Positions 23,801 through 38,200 of a DNA stretch of 64,000 bases are shown here, in pieces. The first letter of the stretch is position 1; every line of letters begins with the position of its first letter. This DNA comes from Engraulis encrasicolus (Eukaryota > Chordata > Actinopteri > Clupeiformes > Engraulidae): assembly GCF_034702125.1 (NCBI RefSeq), contig NC_085874.1, positions 1,133,501 to 1,197,500 on the forward strand. Direction: 5' to 3'. Made by a program: the position numbers and the translations under genes. Below the pieces are notes generated by a model. That model had not been told where the DNA came from. It made no database searches and worked only from the letters and a program-made list of their open reading frames with translations.

Positions 23801-26800
23801 GTTCAACACATCCACCCTGGATGATATGGAGAGTGGTATGGGCTTTATCAACTTATGATTCGAAAGTTTTTCATGTTCTTTAATTGAAGTTATTTAATGT
23901 TTTTCATTCCATATTTCCTGCTTTTTTTATTTCTTTTCATATTTCTTGCAAAGCACATTGAACTGCATCTGTGTTTGAAATGTGCTATTCAAATACACTT
24001 ACCTGCCTTTCCCTTACATCTTCAACAACACCTTTTGTGATGGCAACAGTGTTGTCACCATTAATATGTTATTAATTAAAATTCAAATTCAAATGATTAA
24101 CTCCATTATTATTATTCCCAGAAAGAAACAAAAGACAAAAAACACCAATGCTTTCTCTGTGTACTCTCAATATGAACTGGTCACACTAGCTGCCAATTTT
24201 TTCAAAAGTCAATGTGGCCCCTGAGCCAAAGAGTTTGGCCCCCCACCACCCCGTAAACTGTGAGCCTGTACCTGGACCAGCTTGTCGATGCCAAGTGCTC
24301 TATCCAACTCTGCCAGCTCGCTCTCGTCTGTACCACTCAGGACAGACACCAGCTGCTCCAGCAGGGCCTTCTCATCACTGCGGCCCTCAGGCGTCGTAGG
24401 GGGGCACAGCATTTCATCCAGTGGGCAAGGAACACACTGCCTATATCATTACCAACAAATAAAATGTGTTTACTAACCACCTATGTGATCATCTGTATTT
24501 AAACTGTGAGTTTTATGTGTTTGTAATGTCTGATGAAGGGCATGCTGTCTGAAACATACAAATTAAATGAGAGAAACGGGAGCTTGGTGTTGCAGATTTG
24601 TTTTGCTATTACTTGACTTTGTTAGTCCAGCACCCATTTTTGAGATGGACCGTGTGTGTTTTCTTTGTTAAACTTGATATTTACAGGGTGTCATGTCCTG
24701 GGTTGTTTCACACATGTAGAATTGCCATGCTACTCACTCTTGTGGGGAAGGCAGGTGTGATGATGCAGGGGACGCCAAACTATCCCCAAATGCCAAAGTG
24801 TCACCAAAGACCCCTGGAGACTGAAAAGGCTGGGCATGTTGAACCTCCTCCTGCAGCAGACCTACAAGAGCACACAAATTACTTATTTGAACACGTTTTT
24901 TCCCTGTTTTATTTGTGGTTAAGAGCACATTTTTGAAACTTGGATATCCCCTCTGAAACTATTTGTTTGTTGTTGTGTTGTTTGTTTCCACGTGTTGGAT
25001 TGTGTCTAAAATCTGTGGCGCATGTGGCCAACTCTACCTAAAACCAAATTCATCTGAAAGTACACCAGAAGACACCGCACTTTCCACCACTTTTCACATG
25101 CACAAGCAAAATGAGAATACAATTTAAATATAATATTCATATACATCTACAAAGTAATAATCAGAGCCGTATATAAAGAGAGTCTGGCCAACTATGGGTT
25201 CGAACGTTCGAGCTATCCCACTATTTTGATTGGTTCTGGGCTGGTCACATGTTTTATGGACGCCATTTTCGTTCCCCACTCTCCCATTAATGAGCATGAT
25301 CAGATATAAAAAATAACGCTTCACTATAATTTTATTACATTATTATTATGACAAACTGTTGTGCATATGGCTGTAGTGCAGGGCCGGGTCAGGCCAGGTA
25401 AAAAAAACAACATTGTTTAACTCGTGACAGAAACAGAGGATTTGGGACATACACGGATATAAACTCCCCTTTATGGAATAAAAAGGTCAGAATTAATAAC
25501 CGGAAAGCAGGAGATTTCTCCGTGTTGTGCGAGATAAATGTATTTTTCCCCCCTTCAACTTTTGTTACAAATACTTTTGAAAGAAATAGTCATGATGATG
25601 GCATGCTCTCAAAAACTCCTGTCCGCACATTGAAAACGAATGAAGTTAGGTTTCTGTCATAACTTAAACTTAGCTTGTCAAATCTTAATTGCCACCTGTA
25701 AGTATGCTACACTGTGAAAACATAACTTTGCCCACCAAGCTATTATTTCTGTCGCGCTAATAAGGTCCTTTCCCCCTGCGATTTAAACTCACGTCCAGTC
25801 TCATAGTACTATGAATATCCAGACTCATCCTACGAGCATCCAGACCCATCCTACAGTTCTACTGTCTGAAATCGCGTTTATGCACGGCTGAGCACATTGT
25901 TATTTTTAAACTACTAAATCTCGACACAACGTGAAACTTTGGCGCAAGTATCACCCTGTACCTGTACATGAACTTGACCATTGTTGTGAATATTATTTCT
26001 GTACATTACTTAAATATCTACTTTGACGTTGGCCCTACCTAGGCAACAACAACACGGAAGTAACGCTTGAATGCACTGCTGAGCACATCAAAACTATGCT
26101 GACAAAACCCTCTTTTAAGCAAACCCCTTCTATACGAACAAACTTGTTAACGTTTGTTTTCATATGTTGGGATCTTGATAATACTACAACCCAAGTTTGA
26201 TGGTCTATGAAGCCTTTAAATCCAGCGATTTTGACGGTATGGGTTACACTGTAGAATCCTCGCTGTGGGGAGCGAAAATGGCGTCCATGATTCGAGTTGG
26301 CCAGATTCTCTTTATATACGGCTCTGGCAATAATAAAGCAGGAGCGCCACCAGGTGGCGGATGGGGGTAACTAGAATGATTCTACTGGCCCCTTTTGAAG
26401 GCTATTAATAAATATACTTTTACACTATTATTTTGCTAAATCTGTAAGTCATCATGAGGCCCCTAAGATTTTTACCAAATCCACAAAGCAACAACAAGAA
26501 CAGTTCGACTTCACTGTAGGGCTGCTCGATTATGAGAAAAATCAATATCACGATTATTTCAGTCAATATTGCCATCACGATATATTTAAACAATATTTAT
26601 TTTAAAGACAAATTCATTGTGCTAAACAATTCACAATCTCCCCTCCCTTCAGCAGTTGGAGTGGAGGGCCATAGAGAAACACGCAGTGGTGTTCTGCATG
26701 AGTGTTGGGTAGCAAGTCTGCTTTGTGCTCGCAATGGCTCAGGAGGAGCGGAATTTGGCAGCATAAACAAAAGACAAAAACATTGTTTCAAATTGATATA

Positions 26801-26872
26801 ATGAAATTTGATATTGTTTGACAGCAATATTGATATCACGATATTAATTCGATATATTGCACAGCCCTATCT

Positions 26873-26921
<49 letters not shown>

Positions 26922-29900
26922 CTGTCTTACCATGATACAGGCAAAAGCCCAAAAATATACCCAAAAAGAGAAAGAATAAGAACACTTGTTTGACTTTTTC
27001 TTTTGCTCATACTGAATAAACGACCAAAAGGTCAAACAAATGTGTGGTGTACATCTTTCTTTTGAAGTATTGAACACTCCCGTGTTCACCAGCACCTAGC
27101 ACAGTGGTTCTAAACCTGGCGTGCGGGTACCCCCTGGGTGTGCCAGAGATTTCAGGGGGTGCGGGGATTTTGTTTGTGTTGAGGTTATGACCAAAATTCT
27201 GCAAGCGACCATTATAATTAGGCCAAATCAAAACATGTTTTGGTCCCCATGTAAAGGCATAAGGTATTGATTAATGTCTCAAGCAAGAATCATTGTAATT
27301 AATCACTAAAATAATTTTGGTAACACTTTATTTCAGGGATACATCTATAAGCACTAATACATACAATGTTAATGCCTGCATAAGTAACTTGTAAGGCATG
27401 TACTAAGCAAACGCCTACTAGGTCCTTACTAAGGTTAAATTGGTAATAAATCCCTTATTGTGCATGAACAAGACATTTGCAAATACATGCCTAACAAATG
27501 TTTGATTTTGCTTTGTATATACCTTACTTATACAGGCACATTGTATGTATTAGTGCTAATAGATGTATCCCTAAAATAAAGTGTTACCATAATTTTTTAG
27601 TGTGTATATACGTGTAGACGCTTAAGGGTTAAGAACCACTGACCTAGACGTTGGGCATGGATCTTTGAACTTTTGCAAAGAATAAGCCTTAAGTTTGAGC
27701 TCACCAAGGCCAGGCGTTCCAGGGGGCTCTTCCTTCACGCTGACGTCCTTTGTGACGTTCTTCTTGGAGACGGAGGGAACATCTCGCTCCTGCTCCTGCT
27801 CCTGCTCCTGCTCCTCATCCATGCCTGATGCTCCAGCACCTGGAGGCGTCTGTTTCAGGTTGTTACCTTCAGTGGAAAAGTGCTGAGACACAAACACACA
27901 AGAAAAGCAAAGAAAATGTTTACTATAACATAGGATTTTTTTTTCTTATAGAATTTATAGTTTATAGAATATGCATAGAATGTGTAGTAAATATGCAGTG
28001 TCCCGATAGGCTATAAATATATCTAGCGACATCATATTAAGATACTTCAAAGTTGATTTTTGTTTGTTTGTTCAAAGCTGAGTTATTATCTAAGTAAGTA
28101 AGTGTCGAACTGAAGACTGTTTTAAGGTAGTAGATATAGGGTTGGGTCAAAGCCGTCCAACATGACACTGTCCTTCAGTGCTAACAGATGCTTTTGAAAA
28201 ATAATTTCAAAAAAATCTATTTTTTTTGCATTTACAGTAAGCAAAAGTATCCGTTGCACTGAAGGACATGTTGGACGTCTTTGACCCGGTTGCAGCCATG
28301 TTTGTTTTCAGGTTCTCAGTTGAGAGGGAGGTGGCGCACAGCATTTTTCAGCATTGTTTCGTTTGGAATGACACTTGATATTTAGGTCTTAATAGGCTAA
28401 GGACACCTTTTCCCAAAAAGGGCTTAGGCATTAAGCAGGCTTTTTTTTAGCAGGTGCCTTAGGCTAAAATGGGTTAAAATGGCACCAAGAGACGCATAAC
28501 AAAACAAAATGAAAATTCTCCCACAAAAAACTCGAAATCTGAGACGAAGTCATGGGCCATATGTAACGGAGGCTAACTAGCACAGAGTTGGCGTGGAACG
28601 TTGGTAAACCTCCCTCCGATAGCCTCATACAGTCTCGTGCCGTTGGGCCGAGAGACTAGTCTCTTGGCCCAGCGGTATCGTACTGTGTCTCCCATTGCCG
28701 AACCGTTGTAGTTGACGAGGTCGCACGTTCGATCCCCGAGGGGGGTGAACAAGTGCAAGATGACCTCCGTCACAGTGGTGCCGCTGACCCGGGATGGGAG
28801 TGAGGTTTAAGGGGGAGAGTGTAACGGAGGCTAACTAGCACAGAGTTGGCGTGGAACGTTGGTAAACCTCCCTCCGATAGCCTCATACAGTCTCGTGCCG
28901 TTGGGCCGAGAGACTAGTCTCTTGGCCCAGCGGTATCGTACTGTGTCTCCCATTGCCGAACCGTTGTAGTTGACGAGGTCGCACGTTCGATCCCCGAGGG
29001 GGGTGAACAGGTGCAAGATGACCTCCGTCACACATATTCCTGTGACACACCAAATGTCATGTTCAAGTCTTATTACACTATACATTAATGGTGTATGTGG
29101 GCCATGCACTTAATCTCTGCTGCACTTTAAGTGGGATGGGGGGGCTGGGGGGGTCAAGCACTGGTGTCACTTTTACCTCGTTTTGCACTTTACTTGGAAA
29201 CCTGCTACTACTAAGTATTGTACCCCAAACACAATTTCGTTGCCTTTTTGACAATGACAATAAATTATTGAATCTTGAATCTTGAATCTTGAATATTTGA
29301 AATGATCTCGCTGAATAAAATGACTCTGCGGGCCAGGGGGCCCAGGGCCTCAGTTTGACATCCCTTGTCGTAACGCGAAACATACCAAATTGCTGTGCCT
29401 GTCGGTAGTTTTCTGCGAGGTAACCGTGCACAAGTCTGCAACGGCACATGTGGTCTCGAATTCTTCGCCACCCTTCTTCTCGGCCTTCACACGAACCGTC
29501 TGCAGACTGAGAGCAGCAGGAGGGGGCAGGTCTCCCAAGTCCTTCTCGTCGGCGTCAAGAAGATATCGCAACAACTGGTGGTCCTGAGGCTCCCTGGAGC
29601 CACAGGCGGACTGACCAGACACTAGACTGGGGCTGGCCGGAGGCTCTAGTTTGATGTCCTTCTGGTTGGTGGTGTCAGCCTGGTCCAAGGGGCTGTGATC
29701 TTGCAGAAGTCGGTGCAAAATTTTATGGCGCTCCGTCAGTGTACTGTGTGAGGCAGGACACTGGGCCGATAGGGATGGGGCGGGGTGAGATGAGTCTTGT
29801 TTTGATGACTGGTTATTTATAACCATAACTGTTCCATTTAGCAAACGGTTATCATGCAGGTTGTCCAATTGCGCAACTTTGCAGCCACTGTCCCCCGTCA

Positions 29901-32900
29901 GTGTCTCCTCGGTGGGTGTTCTGGGGACTGTGTATTTAGGGGACGTCGTATTGGGGGCCAGAGTTTGTTGTTGTGAGGTCACAGGAGCGGAGGACAAGGA
30001 GTAGTTAACGGACGTGGTGGTTGTTCCTTTGACAAGCTGCTGCTGCTGGTGGGGCAGCAAAGATGACGGAGATGGCAAAGCACCACAAGGAGGTGGGGAG
30101 AAAGACGATGACGTTCCTCCTCCATGGGCACGAGGAGGACTACCAAGATCTGCACTGCTTTCTTGTTGAGGTCTGTGAGATATGTAAGAGGTAGTGGATG
30201 CTAAGAGGGGACTGCGCAGTGGGGAGGGGCTTCCAATTGGCTGGGGATCAACGTGTTTTGGGGTGAGGTACCCCCCGTGGCTTGAGGGAGACGAGGCCGA
30301 GCCTGCGGTTCCCATTCTGCCATTGTTAAGGTGCAGACTGTGGCACAGTTCACTGGTGGGCTGGGCAGCAGTGTAGGAGGAGGGACAAACTCGAGAGGGG
30401 CTGGCAAGCGTTGGGGGAACACTGGGTGGGGTGGTGTTTTCCTGAGTAGTGTTCTGTTCCCTACAAGGGGTTGAGAAATAAGAAAATATGAATGCTACAA
30501 TGTACCACTAGCACACAAAAACAGCTACAAGAAATCCTCCATCCCCTCAGCTGTAGCCCTACACCCCCGCATGCACGAATAACAACCCAAATCAACTTTG
30601 GAATGGCTTCAGAAAAATTCTGGAACACATTCTGGAATAGCCCAGTCAAACGCCTGACTTAAACCTTATTTAGGTGACACAGCGTGACCTCAAGCAAGCT
30701 TTTCACTCCAGACATCCCAGGCTTTGGGAGTTGTAATCGTTCGAAAAAGGTCATGAACCACCGCAATACTGGAATGCAACATTTAATGAAATGCATGCAA
30801 GATGGACGATGTATGTAAGATACTCAGACTTATGCCTTGCTGTCCTGTGAAAGTTTACACCCTCAGGCAAATACTCTATGATGAGATGCAATTGTTTTGG
30901 TGGTATTAAATAAAGCAGATACCATTTGTTCATTCGTGCGATACTGGTGAAGATCAAACCATACTTAATGACCAATTTAAATCAAAATCTGAGAAAGTCC
31001 AACGGGTGAACAAACCTATTCCTCCGACTGTATGCAAGATGTAAGACGTACCTGTCAATAGTGTGGATGCCCATGATGAAGGGCTGCACGTCAGGGTTTG
31101 GAGGGCAGCAGAATTTGCATCGCGTCTGGGCACTTAGAGGTGTCCCATCACTCAGAGTGAAGCGATACAGTGGGCTGACGGCTGTGCCATGGCTCATCAC
31201 TTGGCATGGCAAGGCAAAAACAAATAAATATAGAAAAACAACAAAACAAGCACTTCATCCATTATACAAATTCTTTTATCAAGCTTAATCATTCTCCTTC
31301 TACTCTGTGGATCTTTTATATCTGCAACAATATTGTCTTATATCTTTTTTATACATTTGCTTGGGGTGCAATTCACATAATAATTTCAATTCCCCAACTT
31401 GGCAATAGATATATTAGCTACTTCATGAAATATCCTGTGTTAATGCATAAGAAGAATGAATGAATGAATGAATGAATGAATGAATGAGTAGCAGCTTTTT
31501 TAAGTACAGAAGATAGGCTCTACATCTCAGCCAGTGGGTCAATGTCTTACCCTCGTTAAGAAGCTTCTTAGCCAGTGAGGGCTCCTTGCCCTGAGGCTGA
31601 AAAAAGGCGTAAATGCATTTCCTGACCACGTCCTCCCACCCTGGACGCCCAGTGGACCTCAGAGCACTTGTCTCAATGGAGATAATTTTCCCTGTAGTAA
31701 GCAAATGCAAACCAGCATTGATAACCAGGGAAAAACATTTTGAGCAACCTCAAGTAATCTACTGAGGTTCATCTTTAATGAATGAAGAAACATCAGCGGT
31801 AACATTGGTAACATGACTGGTGTAAAAGCAACAAGCTCCAACACATCAAAAACCAAGGCATTGGTTGTGTAGCCTGAGTATCATCCTCCGTAGTGACCGC
31901 GCTAGCTCAATACTTTCGCTTGCTGACCACGGAGTCTGACCCTGCAGCCACCCCTGGCAGTTGGAATTCAGATATTCGTTCAGTATCTGAACAGCCAATA
32001 GGCTCGCTGATAGTCTAAGCCCCTCCCCAAGCCCTCTTACATATTCAACTGAAATACAACAACTTGATGATGGCGATGTGATGTCTGTAACCAGGACATT
32101 TGATAGTGCTTGGTGTAAACTGGGACATTGCCGTCTGCCAAGACCTTTGACGGGCTTTCGGCACTGACACTGCGCAGCTCTTGGGCAGTCACACTGGGCG
32201 TTTCTCTTCTGTTCACTTTAATGGTTTTAGTTGACAGTTAATATCTTCATAACAAGGTTGGAACAAGCGCAGCCCCATTTCAGTGTTACTTTTTTTGCTG
32301 TCACACTCGACGCATATACACAGACACAAACTGGGAAGGAGAGAGGGTGGGGGCTGCTCCGTGGGCTGTGCATTTGGCGCATATTAAACAACGCAACTAG
32401 TAGTTTCCCAATAAAATTTGAATCATAATGCCGTGGATCCAATACTATAATATCATATAATATTGTCCTTAAGTCTGAGCGATGCATTGATTATTTGTTT
32501 AGGGTACGTTTTCTGCCAGCTAAATGCAAGGGGGAAGGGGGCTATATTAGCAAACAAGACGATTGCACAGTTAGCCTGCTAATTTTAAATATGATCACCT
32601 GGAGCTAATAGCCTTCACATGGCTTAATCCATCCCTGTTATCAGTCCGCTTGAGGTTTTTGCTTCGGGAAAGTGAAAAAATGAGGTCCTAATTAATCTTC
32701 AGATGGTGTCGGACCCTGACGGTGCCATAGGCACACGTTGTATGTCTCCCTGAAATCGTAGGTTTTTGACGGACGGTGGACCTCGACAAGTTCTACACTC
32801 CTTAGTTACCGTTGCTGAGCTCGGATTGGTTGGCGGCCGTTTGTGGGAGGGGTTTTGCGAAAGGCTAATTCCCTCATTAAGTGAGATAATTTCCAACTGC

Positions 32901-35215
32901 CGGGGGTGGCTGCAGGGTCAGACTCCGTGGTCAGCAAGCGAAAGTATTGAGCTAGCGCGGTCACTACGGAGGATGATACTCAGGCTATTGGTTGTGCACC
33001 TAAGAAGGCCTAAAATCAGTGTCCGTATTAACAGACTTGATCAGCCTACAACTTTTACAGACAGATTTAAAGGTGCAATGTGTAGGATGGTGGCCAGAGT
33101 AGGTATAGAAACTACTGTATGCTGCTCATTGAAACTGTGCTGCTTATTGCTAAATCTTTTCAATAATATTCAGTAAATAATATCTAGTATTTACTGGTAG
33201 TGACCAAAGGATATTAACTTTTGCAGCGAAAAATATCTATTTCTGGAGATTCAAAATCATCCCCCTTTTCATGCATGAAAAGTGCAATTTTCCCAGTCAT
33301 AATGAATACTTAGAATGTGATGGTGGTGTTCATGTAAAAGGTAACAGCAACCTGGAGCCTAGGGGCCCCAGGCCATCTTAATCCGGCCCTTGTGGCAGGC
33401 ATACATAATCATCAGGGACCCTTCTCATCCGAGACCTCACATGTTTGAGCTACCGCCCTCTGGAAGACATGGAATAGGTCCATTTGCTCTGCAAACAACA
33501 CAGTGTAGAGACAGCTTCTTCCCCTCTGCCTTCAGACTTCAACTCAACATCAACTCTTTGAATGAGCTTTTCCAAGGTGCCCTCCACCCTTTTACTGTGT
33601 GTAGAACAGAAATGACCTACACGACCTGAGAAGCCGAGGTCGCTGAAGAAGTTTTGCCATGAATTTGCTTGATTTGCTCTGGACAGGACATTGACATGTT
33701 TGATTTAGCTCAATACGTATGGCAATAATGGCTCTGGCTCGGGACATTCAGAGATACAGTATGAACATTCCAATTGGTATTCTGGTAAACTGTGTCAAAG
33801 CTCATTACGATAATAATAGCTTGACTTAAATCACTGAAATTCACTCTGGCCGCTTCACTTCCGGCGAATTAGCTTTGGTCGCTTTATTCACTTACCCTCC
33901 ATAGACAAATAATGACTTCCGTCGCTCAGGTAGTGTAGGTTGCTCTTGGTGTACAGGCAGCTTTACTGTTCTCCTCAGTTTTTTACCCCCATTGAATGCG
34001 CAACCAAAGGCCCTTACTCCTCATCATCTATTCATTTTCTTCCATGGACTGAGCAACCAAAAAAGACCGCCAGCTGTATTGTGTGGCAATAAAGATTCTA
34101 CTTACTTGGTTAATGTGTACTCCATTACTAAGAAAAAAAATAAAACACCCCTTGATTAAGTTATTTGCTGCAAAGGTTTGAGTTGCAGCTGACCGTGTCT
34201 TTAGTTGGGATGAGCATTCTAACGATATTGTATCGAACCGAGAAATCGTGATACACAGAGTCAAGGAGACAGTATCGTACAAGGAGACAGTATCGTGATA
34301 CGCCCTTTCAAAGTTTTATTACCCATTAGTCCAGAAAATAACCTTATGATTTGATGTGATAGTGTTTCCAAACTTCAATGGAGATACATTTCAGAAATCG
34401 TGGGGTGTATCGAACCGTAGGTCAAAAATCGTGATACGAACCAAATCGTGAGTTGAGTGTATTGTTACAGCCCTAGTAGAGCACCTGTGACATATACTAC
34501 ATGAGAACCCAGGTTCGAGTCCGGAATCCGTTTCACAGCCCTACTCCATCTCTCTCTCACACCACTTTCCAATATATATTTTTAATGGTTACCTGTGGGA
34601 TCCTGTTTAGTAATGAAGGATTCCGCGACGACAGGTGCCTGTTGTGAACGGGGAGCTCGACAAGCAACGCAGATGAGGCAGCTAGGCACATCTGTGGCAG
34701 AAAAGGGGACACATTCTAACCAGCTATCTAGCAACAGAATACAAATGTAAAGAAAGCATCTGTGTCTCTCTATTCAGCAATATATTTTCTTATAGAAAAT
34801 CTGTAGTCATCAAATGCAAAATTCTCCACCCGGGGAAAAAAAGTCCAGCCAAGTCCAACAAACAATGCTGATTATCCTACTGTAGTGCATGTGTACTACA
34901 TAGTGCGTAAATTATTTTTCACTGTTTAACTGCACACAGCTAAAATCGAGGGTGTGAAAAAAATCCCTTGGGTTCTCAATAAAAAATTGCATAGCAAAGC
35001 AACACACTAATATTGGCAGAAAAAGTCATGGTCATGGAAAGAGCCTCTTGCTGGGGACATTTTTAAATCGAAAGTTTTGAAATGTAAATTCTGTTTAGGT
35101 ATAAACGAGAGGCCAAAACCAATGCATTTTCCAAAATATCCATGTACAGTGTTTGTGTCCACTGCACTAATGATTGAGCTGGCCCTCTCCCAGGGTAGAC
35201 TGGCTCCATGGCATG

Positions 35216-35296
<81 letters not shown>

Positions 35297-38200
35297 TGTG
35301 TGTGTGTGCACTACTTAACCCCGTGCTAATGTACTTACAAAAAACTCTACTTGGAATCTGCACTTATTGTTCTGTATATTCCCTGCACACCTTGTATCTG
35401 CAAGCATTGTAGGCTATGATTATGTCCTTGATTGTAAGTCGCTTTGGTTAAAAAGCGTCTGGCAAATGCAATGTCATGTAATGTAATGTGTAAAAACACA
35501 GCCAGCTTTCCTTCTCCCTCCTCCTTCAAGAAAAGATGGAAAGAGCCTCTTTCTAGGATAATATCCATAATATCCATATACAGTGTGCATGTAAACGGCC
35601 TCCTTACCTTCTCCCTCCTCCTTCAGGGAACGAGGCTGCAGCACAGAGAGACACTGCATGGCCTCGTACTGCTGCCGTGCCTCCTGGTTCTCTGAGTCCA
35701 TCTCGTCAGGTGGCCTCTTCAGCAGGCGGCAGTTAAACGTGTGACTATTTCTCCAGCCCGTCTCCTGAGGCCATAGCCCTCCATTCACTGGAAACACATT
35801 ACATTACATTACACTTCACTTAGCTGACGTTTTTTTAAATCCAAAGTAACTTACAGTTATTGTTTTTCAGGGTATTGGTTACAGTCCCGAGGGCAGTGTG
35901 GAATAAGGTGTCATGCTCAAGGGGATTTCCACCATGGATGAAGGTATAGGGAGGGGTCAGGTGGGATTCGAACAGACAACCCTGAGATTAGACCAACTCT
36001 CTAACCACTAGGCCTCAGCTGCCCAGAGCACCACACAGATGCAACTACAGTTTATTTAGAGGAGTTGACTTTCTGAGTTATTGAGTGAACTTTGCACAGG
36101 ACATACTCGCACAACTGCAAATTCAATGTGCAACTTTTCCTAGCCTGTACAAAGGGTTACAGTTAATGAGAAAGACATAACAGTTGACTTTCACCATTAA
36201 TGGTTTTATCATTCAAGCTAATATAAATTCAGGTAATATAAATTCAAAACTTGCAGGTGAAAAAATGCATATAATGTAGATGTTTCTATTATTTCCTAAC
36301 TTGTTTGAAAGATTAATAATGCTGACAAAGCAGTCATGTGTCATGGTACATTTTAATAGTTTTAAGAATAAAACCCCTTTTAATTTTTTAAAAGCCATTG
36401 AGATATACAGTGAGTCCAATATGTATTTGATCCCTTTCTGATTTTGCCAGTTTGCCCACTAATAAAGACATGATCAGTCTATAAATTTATGATAATATGT
36501 ATTCAAACATGGAGAGACAGAATATCAAAAATAAATTCCAGAAAATAACTTAAAATAATATATTTTAATTTATTTGTATTTAATTTAGGCAAATAAGTAT
36601 TTGACCCCTCTAGCTAAAGAAGATAAAGTGCTTTGTGGCAAAGCCCTAGTTGTCTAGCACTGAGGTCAGATGCTTCTTTTAGTTGATGACAATGTTTGTG
36701 CATATAGTAGAAAATATTTTTGCCCATTTTTCTTTGCACATTATCTCTAAAACATGAATAGTTTGTGGCTGTAGCTTGGCAAATGGGAGGTTCAGTTCTC
36801 TCCATAGAATTACTATAGGGTTAATATTTGGAGACTGTCTAGGCCACTTCACGACTTTAATATGCTTCTTATTGAGCCACTCCTTCGTTGCTTTGACTGT
36901 ATATTGTGTATTTTTGTCATGTTGGGAGATCCAAAAATGGCCCACCCTTCAGTGTAGTGGTGGAAGGAAGGACGTTTGCGCTCAGGATTGCACATTACAT
37001 GTCTCCATCCATCCATTCGTTGACGATGTGAAGTTGTCCTGTGCCTTGGCCACACACACACCCTCAAACCATAATGATACCACTTTCATGCATGATGGTG
37101 AGGAGGGTGTTCTTGGGATCATAGACAGCAGTACTCTTTCTCAAAACACATTGAATTGTGATAATGCCAAACATCTTGCTTTTGTTTCATCTGACTACAG
37201 CACCTCCTTATCATATCCTAAATCAGTCTGATGTCCGTTGGCAAACCTCAAGTGGGACTGCACAGGTTCCTTCTGAAGTAGAGGTACCATGTGTGCACTA
37301 CAGGAATTTAAACCTCTGTGGCATTAAGTGCTACCAGTAGTTTTCTCAGTGATTTTGGTCAGTAGCTTTGATATCATTGCCTAGTTCATACCGTATAGCT
37401 CTAAGGTGATTTCTTTCTGTTCTCATGATTATCAAATCCCTACAAAAGGTCAAATCTTGTATAGAACCCCAGACAGGCTGATGGATTGTTATTTTGTATT
37501 CCTCACATTTTGGAAGAAATGCATCAACANCTGGGTCATTAATACCCAGTCTCTTTCTTGTGGCTTTGCAGCCCATTTAATCTTTGTTCAGGTCTAAAAT
37601 CGTGTCCCTGATATCATTTGACCACTCTTTGGTCTTTCCCATGCTGGTGAGGTTGGAGTGTGACTGATTCACTCATACTATGGACTGATTTTGCTGATTC
37701 AATGTGTCTTTTATGCATGTTAGTATGTACAGGTGTCTTTAATTCAGATGACAAGTTGATCGGAAGTGCCCATCTGGTCTGTGGGCCCGGAACTGTAATC
37801 AGTTGGCAGGGGATCAAATACTTATTTTGCTCGATGAAATGGAAATAAATTAATATATATTCTCTTCAGTTAATTTCTGGATTTTCTTTTTGATATTCTG
37901 TCTCTCCATATTAGAATACATATTATCATAACATTTATTGACTGATCATGTCTTTGTTAGTAGGCAAACCAACAAAATCAGCAAGGGATCAAATACATAT
38001 TGGACTCACTGTATTAGTTGATGTTCTTGTAACTAGTCTTGTTTTAAGTTGCAGATGGCGCTTCCTAAAACATATTGATTTAAATGGTGAATGGTTTGAA
38101 AAGGGGCACACACTCTAATATGGTGCTGGACCGCCTTTAGCTTTGATTCTGCCGCACATTTGGTGTTGTATTGTTTCAATAAACTTTGGCAATGTCTGGA

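Noticed and set aside
24432..24440. Alternative acceptor GCAG for ncoa1 exon 12
   Set aside because: It shifts the frame and destroys the AD1 sequence.
28562..29034. Possible CRISPR-like or satellite array
   Set aside because: Only two ~258-bp units without spacers in a eukaryotic intron; they carry tRNA-like promoter boxes.
35063..35311. His/Thr repeat protein frames
   Set aside because: Simple (TG)n microsatellite translation; same for 46829-47092 and 59698-59886.
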